In this document: piece after piece, positions 1-12,265 of the stretch
Numbering within the stretch: the first letter of the stretch is position 1
How the letters are laid out: each line of letters begins with the position of its first letter
NCBI GenBank assembly: GCA_949825025.1
Contig: OX463781.1
Location: 36,039,537 to 36,103,536 of the forward strand
Reading direction: 5' to 3'
Length of the DNA: 64,000 bases
From: Siphlonurus alternatus
Taxonomy: Eukaryota > Arthropoda > Insecta > Ephemeroptera > Siphlonuridae
Notes under the pieces: model-generated
Seen by the model: the letters and a program-made list of their open reading frames with translations, nothing else
Database searches by the model: none
Told to the model about the DNA's origin: nothing
Position numbers and translations under genes: made by a program

Positions 1-133
1 ATTATCACTTAGCACTTTATTTTTCGACTAGGGTGTATATTCTTGTGTAAAAAAAATTAGTAATCCGATTTGCAATTTTCGAGCGTCATCTATCATTCCA
101 TCGGGCTACAACAAATTTTAGCGCATTAAATTA

Positions 134-252
134 GGCCTGTTCGTAAACCCTGCTCGGTGTACACTTTCTACACCCAATCGACCTTATATCGCATGTACAT
201 AAGGTCGATTGGGTGCAGAAAGTGTACACCGAGCAGGGTTTACGAACAGGCC
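134..252. mobile_element. Palindromic MITE flanked by TA
   Basis: Arms of 53 bp with a single mismatch and a 13-nt spacer (187-199). The ends are GGCCTGTTCGTAAACCC and its inverse. A TA dinucleotide sits at both borders (132-133 and 253-254), as expected for Tc1/mariner-type target duplication. No coding content. Confidence 0.75.
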
Positions 253-254
253 TA

Positions 255-1182
255 TTATCTCCCTCAACGTATAATATATAAATAATAATATTGATGTGCT
301 TTATTTTGATCTGATTTGATAGAGGAGGACAAAACTTCTCTATTTTTTTTTCAACTTTGAGATTAAAATCAGCAAGAGACTTATGATATGAACTACTGCA
401 TGAGAGCTCATGATTAGCAATATCAAATGTATACCTAAAAGAGCAAAAGACTCGATCCTTTTGCATTGTTTTACATGGCGCAAAGATGCAGCAATAAATA
501 TTATATATTGCTTCGTGACTTTATCATTAAGGTAATTTAAGGTGCTTTACTGTACCTTTTTCTGTCCAGGCTCCATCACCAACGAAGAGAGAAGACAAGG
601 GAAACAGAAAAGTTTGTTTCTCTCATTGTCAAACTCATGTAACCACAAATTCACTTAATTAATATGCCTATTATACTACTGTATGCATATACATACACAT
701 CAGCATCAGTAAACCAAAGTTATAAATCACTAAAAGTTTACTGATTGAATTAGTACATTATATCAAATATACAAGTATGATATTTCTATGCATAATATAT
801 AATATATGTTCCACTTTGCTTACTTCACTTCACGCACGTGTAAATTAGTATTCAGCTGATTATCGAAATATCGATATCCGTCAGGCAGTCAAAATGAAAA
901 AAAAAAATGTTGAATGTTAATTTGTTAATAAATAGCATTATTAAAAAAATAATAGTAATTAAATATACTTTTTGTTTGTATTTGCAACATTTTGTCATAA
1001 TATTCATTAATTTAATATTATTTTCTTACAAAATTTCAGTTGCATGCCCTTATTTTTTTCTCGCAAACTGAGAAAAGCAAGGGGATGAGAGCTGCTGGTT
1101 GACTTGACCGGCAGCTCATCAAATCAGATGCAAAAAATACACACAAATATTCGTATACATCTACTTTTGTTTGTTTAAGGGG
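255..1182. other. AT-rich non-coding stretch
   Basis: No gene, RNA or clear transposon seen. One ATCGATAT-containing short palindrome lies near 864-880, along with A/T runs. Confidence 0.5.
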
Positions 1183-1566
1183 AAGATAACACGAATCAGT
1201 TGATCGACATTGTCACATTTGATTAACAACCTCATAAAAGTTCTGATTTTTTTTTTTTTTTTTTTATTTTTGAGACAATCCTATTAGCACCAAAAAGTTG
1301 CAGAAAAAAATCAAGACAATATAATATATATTATATTGTAAATTGTACGAGCTAATTTTTTTAAATTTTCAGTATAGGGCTTTCCAATGGAAAGCTAAAC
1401 TAAAAAATTAATTAAAAAAAAAATAAATAATTACAATATTGTTTTGAATTTTTTTCTAGAACTAGCTGTCTCTAAAAAAAAAAAAAAAACAGAATTTTTA
1501 TGAGGTTGCTAAGGTTTACATGCTAATCAAATGGGATTACGTCTATTAGGTGATTCGTGTTATCTT
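1183..1566. mobile_element. Foldback element with AAGATAACACGAATCA ends
   Basis: The perfect 16-bp tips AAGATAACACGAATCA (1183-1198) and the inverse (1551-1566) are followed by imperfect arms sharing AACCTCATAAAA, a T/A homopolymer, GAGACA and GACAATAT. The centre is the palindrome GCTTTCCAATGGAAAGC (about 1379-1395). No coding frame; a non-autonomous foldback or MITE. Confidence 0.7.
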
Positions 1567-1665
1567 TTACCATATATATACTGCAGATCTTTGAGTCTCA
1601 TAAAAAATTATATACCTAGCTCTCAAGTGCTGTTCTAATGAATGATATGTACTGTATATATTATA

Positions 1666-1882
1666 TTATATATAATATAATATAATATAATATAATATAA
1701 TATAATATAATATAATATAATATAATATAATATAATATAATATAATATAATATAATATAATATAATATAATATAATATAATATAATATAATATAATATAA
1801 TATAATATAATATAATATAATATAATATAATATAATATAATATAATATAATATAATATAATATAATATAATATAATATAATA
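1666..1882. repeat. (TATAA)n microsatellite
   Basis: About 43 almost perfect pentanucleotide units. The apparent minus-strand frame across it is a low-complexity artefact. Confidence 0.95.
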
Positions 1883-2937
1883 TTATATATTGTTACAAAA
1901 TAAAACATATAATATACAAAAAAAATCCTTGACTGACTTTTATGGTATTACTAGATATATAGAATGAATAAAATGAATTCTAAATTAGAAAAAGTTATTA
2001 TGATATCTGCATCATAATATTATATTAATTGTAAAAGAAAAAAAAATCAAAAGCTGCATGCATTAAACTGCCAAATTCCCTCGCTTGATTTTTATTGATC
2101 ATCATCGCAAAAGCCACAGCATGAAATTTTTAAATGAAAACTGTTCTTTACTTTTTTAATTACATAATTTCACGAAAATTTGCATCAAAAGAGTCAGTAA
2201 AACGAACTTGATAGTTGATAGTCCCACAGGAGCATTATAAAAATCTCTTTTGCTGATGATTCTGATGACCTATTAAAGAGTTTGAACAGAATCTCGCGAA
2301 CAGAGAATGTCAAATTCATCAACTACAACTTGATATTTATATGGTGTTACTATTTCTTACATATTGTAGGGTAAAATAAAAGTTTAATAAGTAATAAGAA
2401 CCTGGGTGAATGAACACTTCTGTGAATGGACTGCTTTTTCATTTGCCCCATGGGCTTTGCATGGTTTTTATCTTTATTTTTTGACTATAATTAATATATG
2501 TATTGTTATATATTATTGTATTTGTGCCCATGAAAGAGATAATAAACTAAAATTAATATAACATATATATAATAAAATTATACTATTATATATAAAAAAT
2601 TGGCAGTTATATAGCTTCCGCAGATTTTATTAATTATACTTGTTAATTTTTAATTGTAACCCGGCCCCATTAATTAGCAGTGCCGGCCGCAGTGACTATA
2701 TATATGATATAGTATTATAGTCCTCATAGATGTACCGCAGACTCGTAAAATTAATTATTTTTCCTTGATGCCATAGGCGTGATCCCAAATGGACCCAAAT
2801 CGGCCCCAAATTGTAGATCGAGTTATGAGATGACCAGAGAGAATTGGTGCATTTTACAAACATTTAAACTTCATCAATTTTAATATCATGTCATAATGTT
2901 TCCGCTTGTGTCCGCTAGAGTGCAGCATGTAACAGAT
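1883..2937. other. AT-rich non-coding stretch
   Basis: No gene, RNA or transposon boundary recognised until the target duplication at 2938. Confidence 0.5.
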
Positions 2938-2945
2938 GTGCTGTG

Positions 2946-3350
2946 ACTTGGGTCTAGGGAGCGACGGTTTCCAGACCAATGCGCCCCGATGCGCATGCGC
3001 GGATTTCTTAGCGCAAACGTTTGAAATGTTAGAGACAACAAAATACCACCGTTTTTACTCCATATTATAACATAATTATTAAATAAATAAATAATGTTTT
3101 AACTATAAACTAATAAATACTAATATTTGTTAAACTAAATTTACTTATATATGTTTTATCTTGCGTCTTGCACTAATATATTAATTAATACATGTTATAT
3201 TATTACATTTTAATTTTTAATATTATAATTTATTTTTTACATTTAAATTTTAAGATTTCAATTATTTCGATTTCTATGTATATATTTATATAATTTTGTG
3301 AGAATACACTTTGAGGTGATACTGCATGGGGAACCGTGGAAAACCTCAGC
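2946..3350 (+). repeat. Left terminal inverted repeat of the 6.3-kb element
   Basis: Shares with the right end, inverted, GCGCATGCGCGGATTTCTTA, GCGCAAACGTTTGAAATG, AACAAAATACCACCGTTTTT and, further in, GTGATACTG and CCGTGGAAAA. It is AT-rich inside with (AAAT)n-like sequence. Confidence 0.8.
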
Positions 3351-3451
3351 CAGGGCGGGCACCTCTATTTCTTTCAATGGACCAAAGTGATATATGTCCA
3401 AAGTCTGTGAGATTCGAACCTCATACAATTAAGCATCGATCACTGCACTAT

Positions 3452-3541
<90 letters not shown>

Positions 3542-3600
3542 ATATATATATGCATGGGTTGGAAAGCGATTTTTTTTTATTTACGTACACCATATAATAA
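3322..3600 (-). mobile_element. SINE-like repeat with (AT)n insert
   Basis: On the minus strand: a tRNA-like head with GAGGTTCGAATCTC (B-box-like), then ACTTTGGACA, TCACTTTGGTCCATTG, GAGGTGCCCGCCCTGGC and GGTTTTCCACGGTTCC. An (AT)n run occupies about 3460-3550, followed by CGCTTTCCAACCCATG (minus strand) at about 3553-3568. A + copy lies at 5627-5825, so the two face each other as an inverted pair. Confidence 0.6.
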
Positions 3601-3967
3601 TATATAATAATTGTTTATTGTTTATAAAAATACATAGTTTGGAGGGAAAAATATTAATAAATAAAACGTACGTATCAAAACCAATTAATGCAAAAGACGA
3701 AAGTCGAATCCATATACACAAAATGCGTAAATTCACCCAAAGAAAATAAAATCATTCAGAAAATAATATTGTATAACTATACATCGTCAAAATAATAAAA
3801 TGAAAAGTTAAACAATTAATAAAACGACAAACACCTAATTGATATACGCGTATATATATGCAAAAGCATATCACACATCAGGCAAATGATATATACCGGC
3901 CTTTTGCGGCCTTGCAGAGTCATCAGGCAAGGAATTGGTAAGCCCCTGACTATATATATAATACACG

Positions 3968-4801
3968 CAGTGGCGTAGCCGGGGGGGGGGGGGGGGGGGG
4001 TCGGGGTTTAACCCCCCCCCATGAAGATCGAGTAGTGACGGCATGGATATAAGAAAAAAGGAAAAATTATAGAAATTAATTTGGAAAAAAAAAGTTAAAT
4101 ATTAAAAAATTGAAATTTAGGGGTATCAAGTTAAGTAGTCTTTTCTTTAAAATAACCAAATTATAAGTTAGTTTCTAATTTTAACATTTTAACAGGAAAA
4201 AGTGCGACTCATAAATAATTTTTTTATTTCCCTTACAAACTGCATGTGCATATAACTACTATAATTGTATAAATAAAACGCTCTCACGTTTGCTGCACGT
4301 ACCTTCATTTAATTGGTTGCTCCACGCGCCCGGTGCAGACAAAATTTAACAAAAATAAGAAAAGCAATTCCCCTTTTTATTTATTTATTACAATATCTTA
4401 ATGATGTGAACTTGGATTATTAAATCAATTTTAAAAATTACTTGATTTAATTAAAATGATTTACTCAAAGCTTTATTTATTATACGCACGTATTCAAAAG
4501 AAATTGAAAAATGGGGTGAACAAAATATGAAATGTTAAAAAAATTGCATCAGGCCATATATTTTACTATACTATATTTATAGTATTTATATATTTATATA
4601 AATATAAATATAATATTTATATTTATATTTACATAATAGTATTTTTCCATTATTTTACCCTAAAAAAGGGGCGTGTCCTTAAAAAAATTGCACCTGCGGC
4701 GGGCTATTGGGGGACTTCGCCCCCCAAACCCCCCAGTGGGCTGTTCTCAATCTTTGTCCTGAAGAACCCCCCCCCTTGGGCAAATCCTGGCTACGCCACT
4801 G
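3968..4801. mobile_element. hAT-like non-autonomous element (CAGTGGCGTAGCC ends)
   Basis: Tips CAGTGGCGTAGCC and the inverse GGCTACGCCACTG. The CAG...CTG ends are those of many animal hAT MITEs. Both flanks contain TATAATACACG, but the right copy is offset by two bases, so the target duplication is imperfect. Poly-G/poly-C tracts (3980-4020, 4710-4780) lie just inside the ends. No transposase. Confidence 0.65.
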
Positions 4802-5002
4802 AATATAATACACGGGGAAATAAGAAGGAAGCGATATATGAGAAGGTAAGCAGAATTTCCCATAGGTGTAGAGAGCACAATCTGACTATATCACGCAATA
4901 CAAGGTCTACGCGCTAACTCCTTTTGACTGACACCCTCTCAGTGCTGAGAACACATTCAGATCATAACGACCGGCCTGAAAAACACTTACTATAAAAAAT
5001 AC

Positions 5003-5058
<56 letters not shown>

Positions 5059-5124
5059 ATCTTGCACCACTGATCTCCCAAAAGCTTAATATGTCACACA
5101 CTTGAAGCCTCTTCTCCTTATATG

Positions 5125-5610
5125 TATATATCTCCCAGGAGCAACGCAATTAATTGTTACTTGAAACGATCACCCATCCAATTAGTAACCACACTCAACG
5201 TATATATATAGCTTGACTTCGGTGATATAACGAGAACGCCAAGAAGCTCTTTGAATAAAGCCTCGCGATCTTTGCGTATTTCAATTAACGTACCGTCAAA
5301 CTGCCAGGATGATTTTCTACTGTGACGTGCGCTACGATATACTGTCAAAAATTTCATTCACAAAACACTTTTGTAAAAAAGTATTAAAAAATTACATAAA
5401 ATTCAAGTATACTTTCGATAAGAAATAATTTTTAAAAATTAAATATCGTGATCAAGATTCGAAATTTGAGGTTGCATGCGCGTGCACGGCACAATGCATT
5501 GACCCTCGGTTCTCGTTATATCACCGAAGTCAAGCTATATACGTTAAGTGTGGTTACTAATTGGATGGTTGCATAATGACCGTTTCAAGTAACAATTGCA
5601 TTCTGCTCCT
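5125..5610. repeat. Inverted repeat inside the composite element
   Basis: About 5150-5235 (CTTGAAACGATCACCCATCC, AATTAGTAACCACACT, CTTGACTTCGGTGATATAAC) recurs inverted at about 5511-5600. The roughly 270-bp centre is unique and moderately GC-rich. No protein recognised. Confidence 0.65.
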
Positions 5611-5626
5611 ACATATGGGCGCACGT

Positions 5627-5825
5627 AAATAAAAAAAAATCGCTTTCCAACCCATATATGCATAGCTAGTACACATATACAGCTAGTATATAATAGTGCA
5701 GTGATCGATGCACTTAATTGTATGTGGTTCGATCGAATCCCCATGCACATGCAGTCTTTGGACATCACTTTGGTCCATTGGAAAAAATAGAGGTGCCCGC
5801 CCTGCTGGCTGCGGTTTTCTATTAT
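5627..5825 (+). mobile_element. SINE-like repeat, + copy
   Basis: CGCTTTCCAACCCA, TAGTGCAGTGATCGATGCAC, GTGGTTCGATCGAATCCCC (B-box-like), TTGGACATCACTTTGGTCCA, GAGGTGCCCGCCCTG. Inverted counterpart of 3322-3600; a close relative lies at 25080-25245. Confidence 0.6.
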
Positions 5826-5844
5826 ATAGAGTCTATAACGTCAA

Positions 5845-6275
5845 AAGAATGAAAAATAAAAGAACGAAAACAAGTTATATGAAAAAGGCATATATTACAC
5901 ACCGAAAACAAAAAGGACGAAAGTAATTTAACATGAAAACATTTTATACGAAAATATAATTAACCGAAATGAAAAATGTGAATGCATTTATAACGAAACT
6001 TAAAAAGCACGAAAGCATTTACATCGAAAACATTTTAGCCGAATTCAATAATCACGAAAATCATTTGGTCGATAGTTACTAACGAATTGAAAAACAACGA
6101 AAGTCAAATAAAACGAAAACATTTAAAACGAAATAAAAAAAAATCAAGAAAACAATTTGGGCATTTGACCGAAAGTTATTTGAACGAAAACATTACAGAC
6201 GAATACAAAAATAACGAAAACAATTTCAACGAACGTTTTATTTGACCGAAATCAAAAACACCGATGAAGAAAAAT
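5845..6275 (+). repeat. Degenerate 15-bp ACGAAA array, left arm
   Basis: ACGAAA/ACCGAAA words recur about every 15 bp, clearest around 6176-6240 (for example ACGAAAACATTACAG, then ACGAATACAAAAATA). The same array occurs inverted at 8480-8772. Long arms made of short tandem repeats are typical of Foldback (FB)/Galileo-type elements. Confidence 0.7.
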
Positions 6276-7017
6276 ATTAATAAAAAATTATAACAATTAA
6301 TTATTAAACAAAACAAATAAAAATAAAACGAATAGAATTAATGCAATAGAGTCGAAGTATATTAAACATTTATAATAAAGTAAATTTGATATTATTTAGG
6401 AGCTAGCTATAGGCAATTATGAAATGCATCGTGAAAACATGCACGCATCTTTAAAAACTTAAATTTTAGAAATCACGAATTGATGTTTTATATTAAACAC
6501 TTAATTATAGCGGCGCTGTGTATTTAAATCAAAATTCATTATTACAATCATGTCGAGAGGCCTTAATTCCTAGTTGAAAAATTTCGTCTTCAACTCATTC
6601 TTTACACACACGTCTATAAACCTAATCTTTTTACCTCCAAAACACATCTTATTTCTTCTCCGCTCAAAGTGAGGATGAAATGAAGACAATATATTTATAA
6701 CATTTTATATTCAAGAAGAGGAAAAAAGACGTATAATCTCGTCTATAGCTATTTCACGTGTACCTCTTTTTTCCTCTAAAATGGTGCAAAATAAGAGGAG
6801 AAAAGATGAGAGGAGAGTTTAAAGTGAAAAAAAGATGAAATTTATTTCAACTCGTCGCGGGCGCTATATATATGCGTATGTAATATATATTATAGCATTG
6901 GTATAAAATGCATGCAGTTGCATGATCGACTTACATGATATTATTTTATATAAGGGTTTATCTTTTTTCCAGGGCTCGGTTCCGAGAACGTTCACGGATC
7001 CAGATCCGCGAAAGATC

Positions 7018-7410
7018 CGCGGAAAACAATCCAGGATCTGGATCCGGGATCCAGGTTCCGCGAAAAACGTTCGCGGATCTGGATCCCGGATCCTGGTTCC
7101 GCGAAAAACGTTCGCGGATCTGGATCCCGGATCCAGGTTCCGAGATAAACGTTCGAGGATCTGGATCCCGGATCCTGGTTCCGCGATAAACTTCCCGCTC
7201 CATGGATCGCGGATCCAGGTTCCGCGAAAAAGGTACTAGGATCTGGATCCCGGATCCTGGTTCCGCGATAAACTTTCCGCTCCATGGATCGCGGATCCTG
7301 GTTCCGCGAAAAACGTTCGCGGATCTGGATCCCGGATCCCGGTTCCGCGATAAACTTCCCGCTCCATGGATCCCGGATCCAGGTTCCGCGAAAAACGTTC
7401 GAGGATCTGG
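7018..7410 (+). repeat. 41-bp minisatellite, left block
   Basis: Repeats of a unit containing GGATCTGGATCCCGGATCC followed by GGTTCCGCGAAAAACGTTCG. Some units have GATAAACTTCCCGCTCCATG in place of part of the unit. Each unit is itself quasi-palindromic around GGATCC. Confidence 0.8.
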
Positions 7411-7976
7411 AACTTATATATATAATATAAGTTTGTTATATTATATATATAATACATAATAATAGCTATATGCGTATATGGGCCGTATATGCTGATGCTT
7501 AATAAGAATGGTAGGAAAGAAAAAATAAAAAAATCTGTTTGTTTAATTTTTATTACCTTTATTTCTGTTTTAAAAAAAGAAAGGAATGTCAAAGCTTTTA
7601 TTTTATATTTTATTGTTATTTTTAAAAGTTAATATTTGTCCATCAGAACACAAGTGAATTAAAAATTGAAATACTGTACATAGTACATTGTCAAATCATT
7701 TTTTAGTTTTTAGGATTTTGTTTTTACACTTTTTCTTTTTATTGTCTCTATGTCTATATATAGTTACTTTTTATGTCTTTTTATCTCTTTAATCTTTAAT
7801 CTTTTTATAAACACAATTACAGTTTTAGTCTTTATTTTTTTTTTAGATGTTCTTTTTGTTTCTCCTCTATTTGTTGCATGAAGATCGCTGTCTATATATG
7901 TGCTAGTTTTACCACTTCGAGTTCCACAAACTTAGCAATCAAATTATAATATTAAATATAATAAATATTAAAAATA

Positions 7977-8043
<67 letters not shown>
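7977..8043. repeat. (AAAT)n microsatellite
   Basis: About 16 perfect AAAT units inside the core of the second hAT-like element. Confidence 0.95.
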
Positions 8044-8046
<3 letters not shown>

Positions 8047-8127
8047 TAAAAACAATATAAAGATTATAAAGAAGCAACATTCAGATAAACACATAACTTT
8101 TTATTTTTAATAATATAATTCAAGAAA

Positions 8128-8250
8128 TGGATCCCGGATCTAGGTTCCGCGAAAAACGTTCGCGGATCTGGATCCCGGATCCTGGTTCCGCGAAAAACGT
8201 TCGCGGATCTGGATCCCGGATCCCGGATCCGCGAAAAACGTTCGCGGAAC
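8128..8250 (+). repeat. 41-bp minisatellite, right block
   Basis: About three units of the same repeat in the same orientation as the left block, ending in the terminal repeat of the element. Confidence 0.8.
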
Positions 8251-8352
8251 CGAGCCCTGCTTTTTTCCATTATACTCTTCATAAATATATATGTGTGTAT
8301 TTCTTTTATATATTATAATTATATTTTTTAGTAATTTTAATATAATATATAT

Positions 8353-8356
<4 letters not shown>

Positions 8357-8443
<87 letters not shown>

Positions 8444-8450
8444 TATATAA
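8357..8450. repeat. (AT)n microsatellite
   Basis: Near-perfect dinucleotide run between the hAT-like element and the right 15-bp array. Confidence 0.95.
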
Positions 8451-8479
8451 CTTTATTAAGTAAAAAATGTTTTCTTGAT

Positions 8480-8772
8480 ATAATATACAATTCGTTGTTT
8501 CGTTCTAATTATATATATATTTTACATTACATTAATTCGTTCAAATAAATTTCGTTCAAAGTGTTTCGTTATTTTTGTATTCGTCTTAAATATTTTCGTT
8601 CAAATAACTTTCGGTCAAATTGTTTTCGTGATTTTTGTTCTCGTTATTATTTCGTTTCGTATTAATTTAATTTCGTGGTAAATGATTTCGTTTATATTTG
8701 TTTTCGATGTAATTGTTTTCGGGATAATTAAAGTAATCCCTTAAAAATTCTTTCGTGATTTTCGTTTTCGTG
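8480..8772 (-). repeat. Degenerate 15-bp TTTCGT array, right arm
   Basis: Inverse of the left array: TTTCGTTC, TTTCGGTC and TTTCGTGA spaced about 15 bp apart. It encloses the second hAT-like element together with the left array. Confidence 0.7.
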
Positions 8773-8786
8773 GTATATTGCGTGAT

Positions 8787-9263
8787 ACCTTTTCCACGGT
8801 TCCCTCAGTATCACCTCATCACCTCAAGGTGGCGCATTCTGACAAAATTATATAGAAATCGAAATATTTGAAATCTTAATATATATATAATAATGTATAT
8901 TTCTAATATTATTTTGTATGTACACTTTTTGTGTTTAATAAAAGACTATAATAACAATATATTTATGTAAAATATATAAATATATTATTATAATAATATT
9001 TATAATGTAATTATGTAATAATATTACGTGTATTAGTGCAAGACGCAAGATAAAACATATATAAGCAAATTTAGTTTAACAAATATTAGTATTTATTAGT
9101 TTATAGTTAAAACATTATTTATTTATTTAATATGTTATAATATATATGGAGTAAAAACGGTGGTATTTTGTTGTCTCTAACATTTCAAACGTTTGCGCTA
9201 AGAAATCCGCGCATGCGCATCGATGCGCATTGGTCTGGAAATCGTCGCTCCCTAGACCCAAGT
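8787..9263 (-). repeat. Right terminal inverted repeat of the 6.3-kb element
   Basis: Inverse of 2946-3350 with some indels. The inner edge carries TTTTCCACGGTTCCCTCAGT, the same words that end the SINE-like units, so the inner border of the TIR overlaps that repeat. Confidence 0.78.
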
Positions 9264-9271
9264 GTGCTGTG

Positions 9272-10024
<753 letters not shown>

Positions 10025-10270
10025 GCTGTTCCTGTAGAACATTTTAAACTGATTTGACTGTGTACGTATCTCTAGCTCTATTGCATGTAATGTATTTTCT
10101 AACACTTCGGTGGTATTATCAGTTGGCTCACTTGCTCAAAAGTCTTCCAAAATAGTCGTATGCTCCGCGTCATATAGTTGAAATATTACTTATATCAGCA
10201 AGTTCATTCTATGTGTCTATAATTTGGAAAACGTTGTTGTTGAAAACCAGTGTTGAGCAGTCTATTAAAT
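10025..10270 (+). repeat. Degenerate duplicate of the esterase 5' flank
   Basis: 10025-10150 resembles 14266-14365 (shared ACTGATTTGACTGTGT, TTATCAGTTGGCTC, AGTCTTCCAAAA). 10160-10270 resembles 13395-13510 (shared ATATTACT, TATCAGCAAGTTCAT, TGTGTCTA/TGTATCTA, GTGGAAAAC/TTGGAAAAC). The two parts are adjacent here but about 750 bp apart and in the other order next to the gene. No exon copy follows. Confidence 0.6.
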
Positions 10271-10913
10271 TATGTACACGTAAAAATATTTTCAGTAAGG
10301 TGAAATAAAGATATATTTCATTTCTATATATTAATCTTTAATAAAAAGTATAATACAATACAATAAGTTATTGCAGTATTGTATAGAAATATTTATCTAC
10401 TACATTCTGAACTGATCTGAACCAAATATTTACAAAGAAATCTTCCACCTCATCCACTTCTGGAGTATTTGTAGGTAACTAAAATGTTCTAACTTAATAA
10501 AACTGATATATCATGTATATAAGTCTCACTACTTATAGTTATGGTTATAATAGTGTCAGGGGTATAATTATATAATACTGCTGCCCGATATAATTATAAT
10601 GTCTTTTGAGAAACCTGCATGGCTTTGAATATATGACAATTTATGTGAAAATGATTTTTGTAATAACTAATTAATATTTACTACTAGTGTTAAAATAACC
10701 AATTATAATTATCTTGTCGTATTGTATAGACTTTTAATTGAAGATTAAATTTAGAGTGTTAGTTATATGACTGACACAATTTTAAATGCTACATTAATTT
10801 TATAGGTCATAGTTTTAAATATTGTTTGGGTATATATGTGTTTAAATTAATTAAATTTAGAAAATCAATAATTTTAAATAGAATTATGTACGTTACATAT
10901 TTCATGTAATAAT

Positions 10914-10965
10914 TGACGTGATCCATGCTGCTGTACAGCCTATCGAAATAAAAATTTGAATTATT
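10914..10965 (+). repeat. Retroelement-like 3' tail (TGACGTG...TGTACA...AATAAA)
   Basis: TTGACGTGATCC, CTGTACAGCC and AATAAAAA occur in the same order and spacing as at 13873, 16412 and 22300-22391. Interpreted as truncated 3' ends of one non-LTR or SINE family. Confidence 0.4.
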
Positions 10966-12265
10966 CCTGTTTGGTTAATGTCCTTCGTTGAATCGCCGTC
11001 ATTAGATTCTTTAATCTGTAACATGTTTTATATAATAATATTAATAATGATTATAACAATAATTATTAACCAATGAAACCTTTCAATTTTAAGACAACGT
11101 ATTATTAAACTCATCTGTTGTACATTTATTTTGTTAATAATTCATTTAATTGTATTGACAAAAATTAAAAATAATTTACAAACATGCATGCTAAAAAATA
11201 CAATTTCAATTATACATAATATATATAGCCTACTAAACAATTGCTGAAATATTTTATGTCTTGCTTTGTATGCATTTTATTTTGATATATTTTATAAGAT
11301 TTTACAATATATCAAAATAAAATAATATTTTAATAATACACACTAACTTTAAAGTTTTAAAATCCCTCTGTGGAAAGTTTGAGTTTAATTTGTTTTGAGT
11401 ACGTGTGTTTTTACAATTATTGATTATTTTACCTTTTCCATTCATGTTTGTCCACTTCTGTTTGTGCATGCAAGATTAAGATAAAATTATCCTGATAAAT
11501 ATATTAAAATATATTTCCTATACTTATACTATAATAGTAGCTTATTTAAAGGTTATACTATTGCAAATATGGATAAAATGGAATAAAGAAATTAAATATA
11601 TTTGTTCATCTCATTGTCAGAAATAATGTTTTAAATGTATGTTTTAAACAAAATCTAAATGTTTTGCTCTACGTCAAAACATGATTTTTGCCTTCAGCTG
11701 TTGTTAGTGTTACTCTGCAAGAGTGTGACGTCACATCTTAGACACAATGGCATACTTGACTGCTCGTGTAATACAAGTAGCATATTATTATAATAACTAA
11801 AATGCAACAGCGATAGATAGCCACCAGTCATATCACTGTTCACTCGCGGGAGAGACTTCTCGTTTGCTTGACCATTCAATCAGTCCTAGTAAGATCGTAA
11901 GCAGGTTGCATGCTGATGAGGGAACACCACGAGAGACAGAAAGAAGAAATTGTTGAAATTGTTCCTAACAGTGAGTACATACTGATGGCATCTTACAATC
12001 AGCAGGTAAATTTAATCATCAAATATTCAGTAATGTATTTATTATAAAGGTTGGGTAATGAGAAGGAATTATTTTCAGACCTTTCATATAAAAACCATCA
12101 ATTTTTGTGTTGAATTTATCAAAATATTTCTTTTTTGACGAATTACTATACAGAGCGTACATTAAATTTTTATATCGCAGTGTTGGTATTACAATAGAAA
12201 ATTACTTTTTGGTATGTACCTAAATGTTAATTTCCAATTAAACAGTTGAGGTTAAAAAAAATACA

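Larger units (their letters stand above)
6970..8259. mobile_element. hAT-like non-autonomous element with 41-bp subterminal repeats
   Basis: Tips CAGGGCTCGGTTCCG (6970-6984) and its exact inverse (8245-8259), with 8-bp target duplications CTTTTTTC at 6962-6969 and 8260-8267. These are hallmarks of the hAT superfamily. Subterminal GC-rich 41-bp repeats lie at both ends (7018-7410, 8128-8250) around an AT-rich core (7411-8127) without a transposase. Frames read from the 41-bp repeats are artefacts of repeats whose length is not a multiple of three. Confidence 0.82.
2946..9263. mobile_element. 6.3-kb composite TIR transposon with 8-bp target duplication
   Basis: The tips ACTTGGGTCTAGGGAGCGAC (2946-2965) and its inverse (9244-9263, one mismatch) are flanked by identical 8-bp direct repeats GTGCTGTG (2938-2945 and 9264-9271). 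The terminal repeats extend roughly 400 bp or more inward. No transposase frame was seen, so it is non-autonomous. It contains a hAT-like element (3968-4801), SINE-like units (3322-3600, 5627-5825), inverted 15-bp arrays (5845-6275, 8480-8772) and a second hAT-like element (6970-8259). An 8-bp duplication fits the hAT or P superfamily; the tip does not begin CAG, so the class is open. Confidence 0.8.

Noticed and set aside
1666..1908. 80-residue minus-strand frame
   Set aside because: Translation of (TATAA)n; low complexity only.
7018..7410. CRISPR-like regular repeats
   Set aside because: Units are directly tandem without unique spacers, in a eukaryotic transposon; not a CRISPR array.
6922..7592. 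Several overlapping frames rich in GSR/DPG on both strands
   Set aside because: All arise from the 41-bp quasi-palindromic minisatellite of a transposon; no start, splice or domain evidence.
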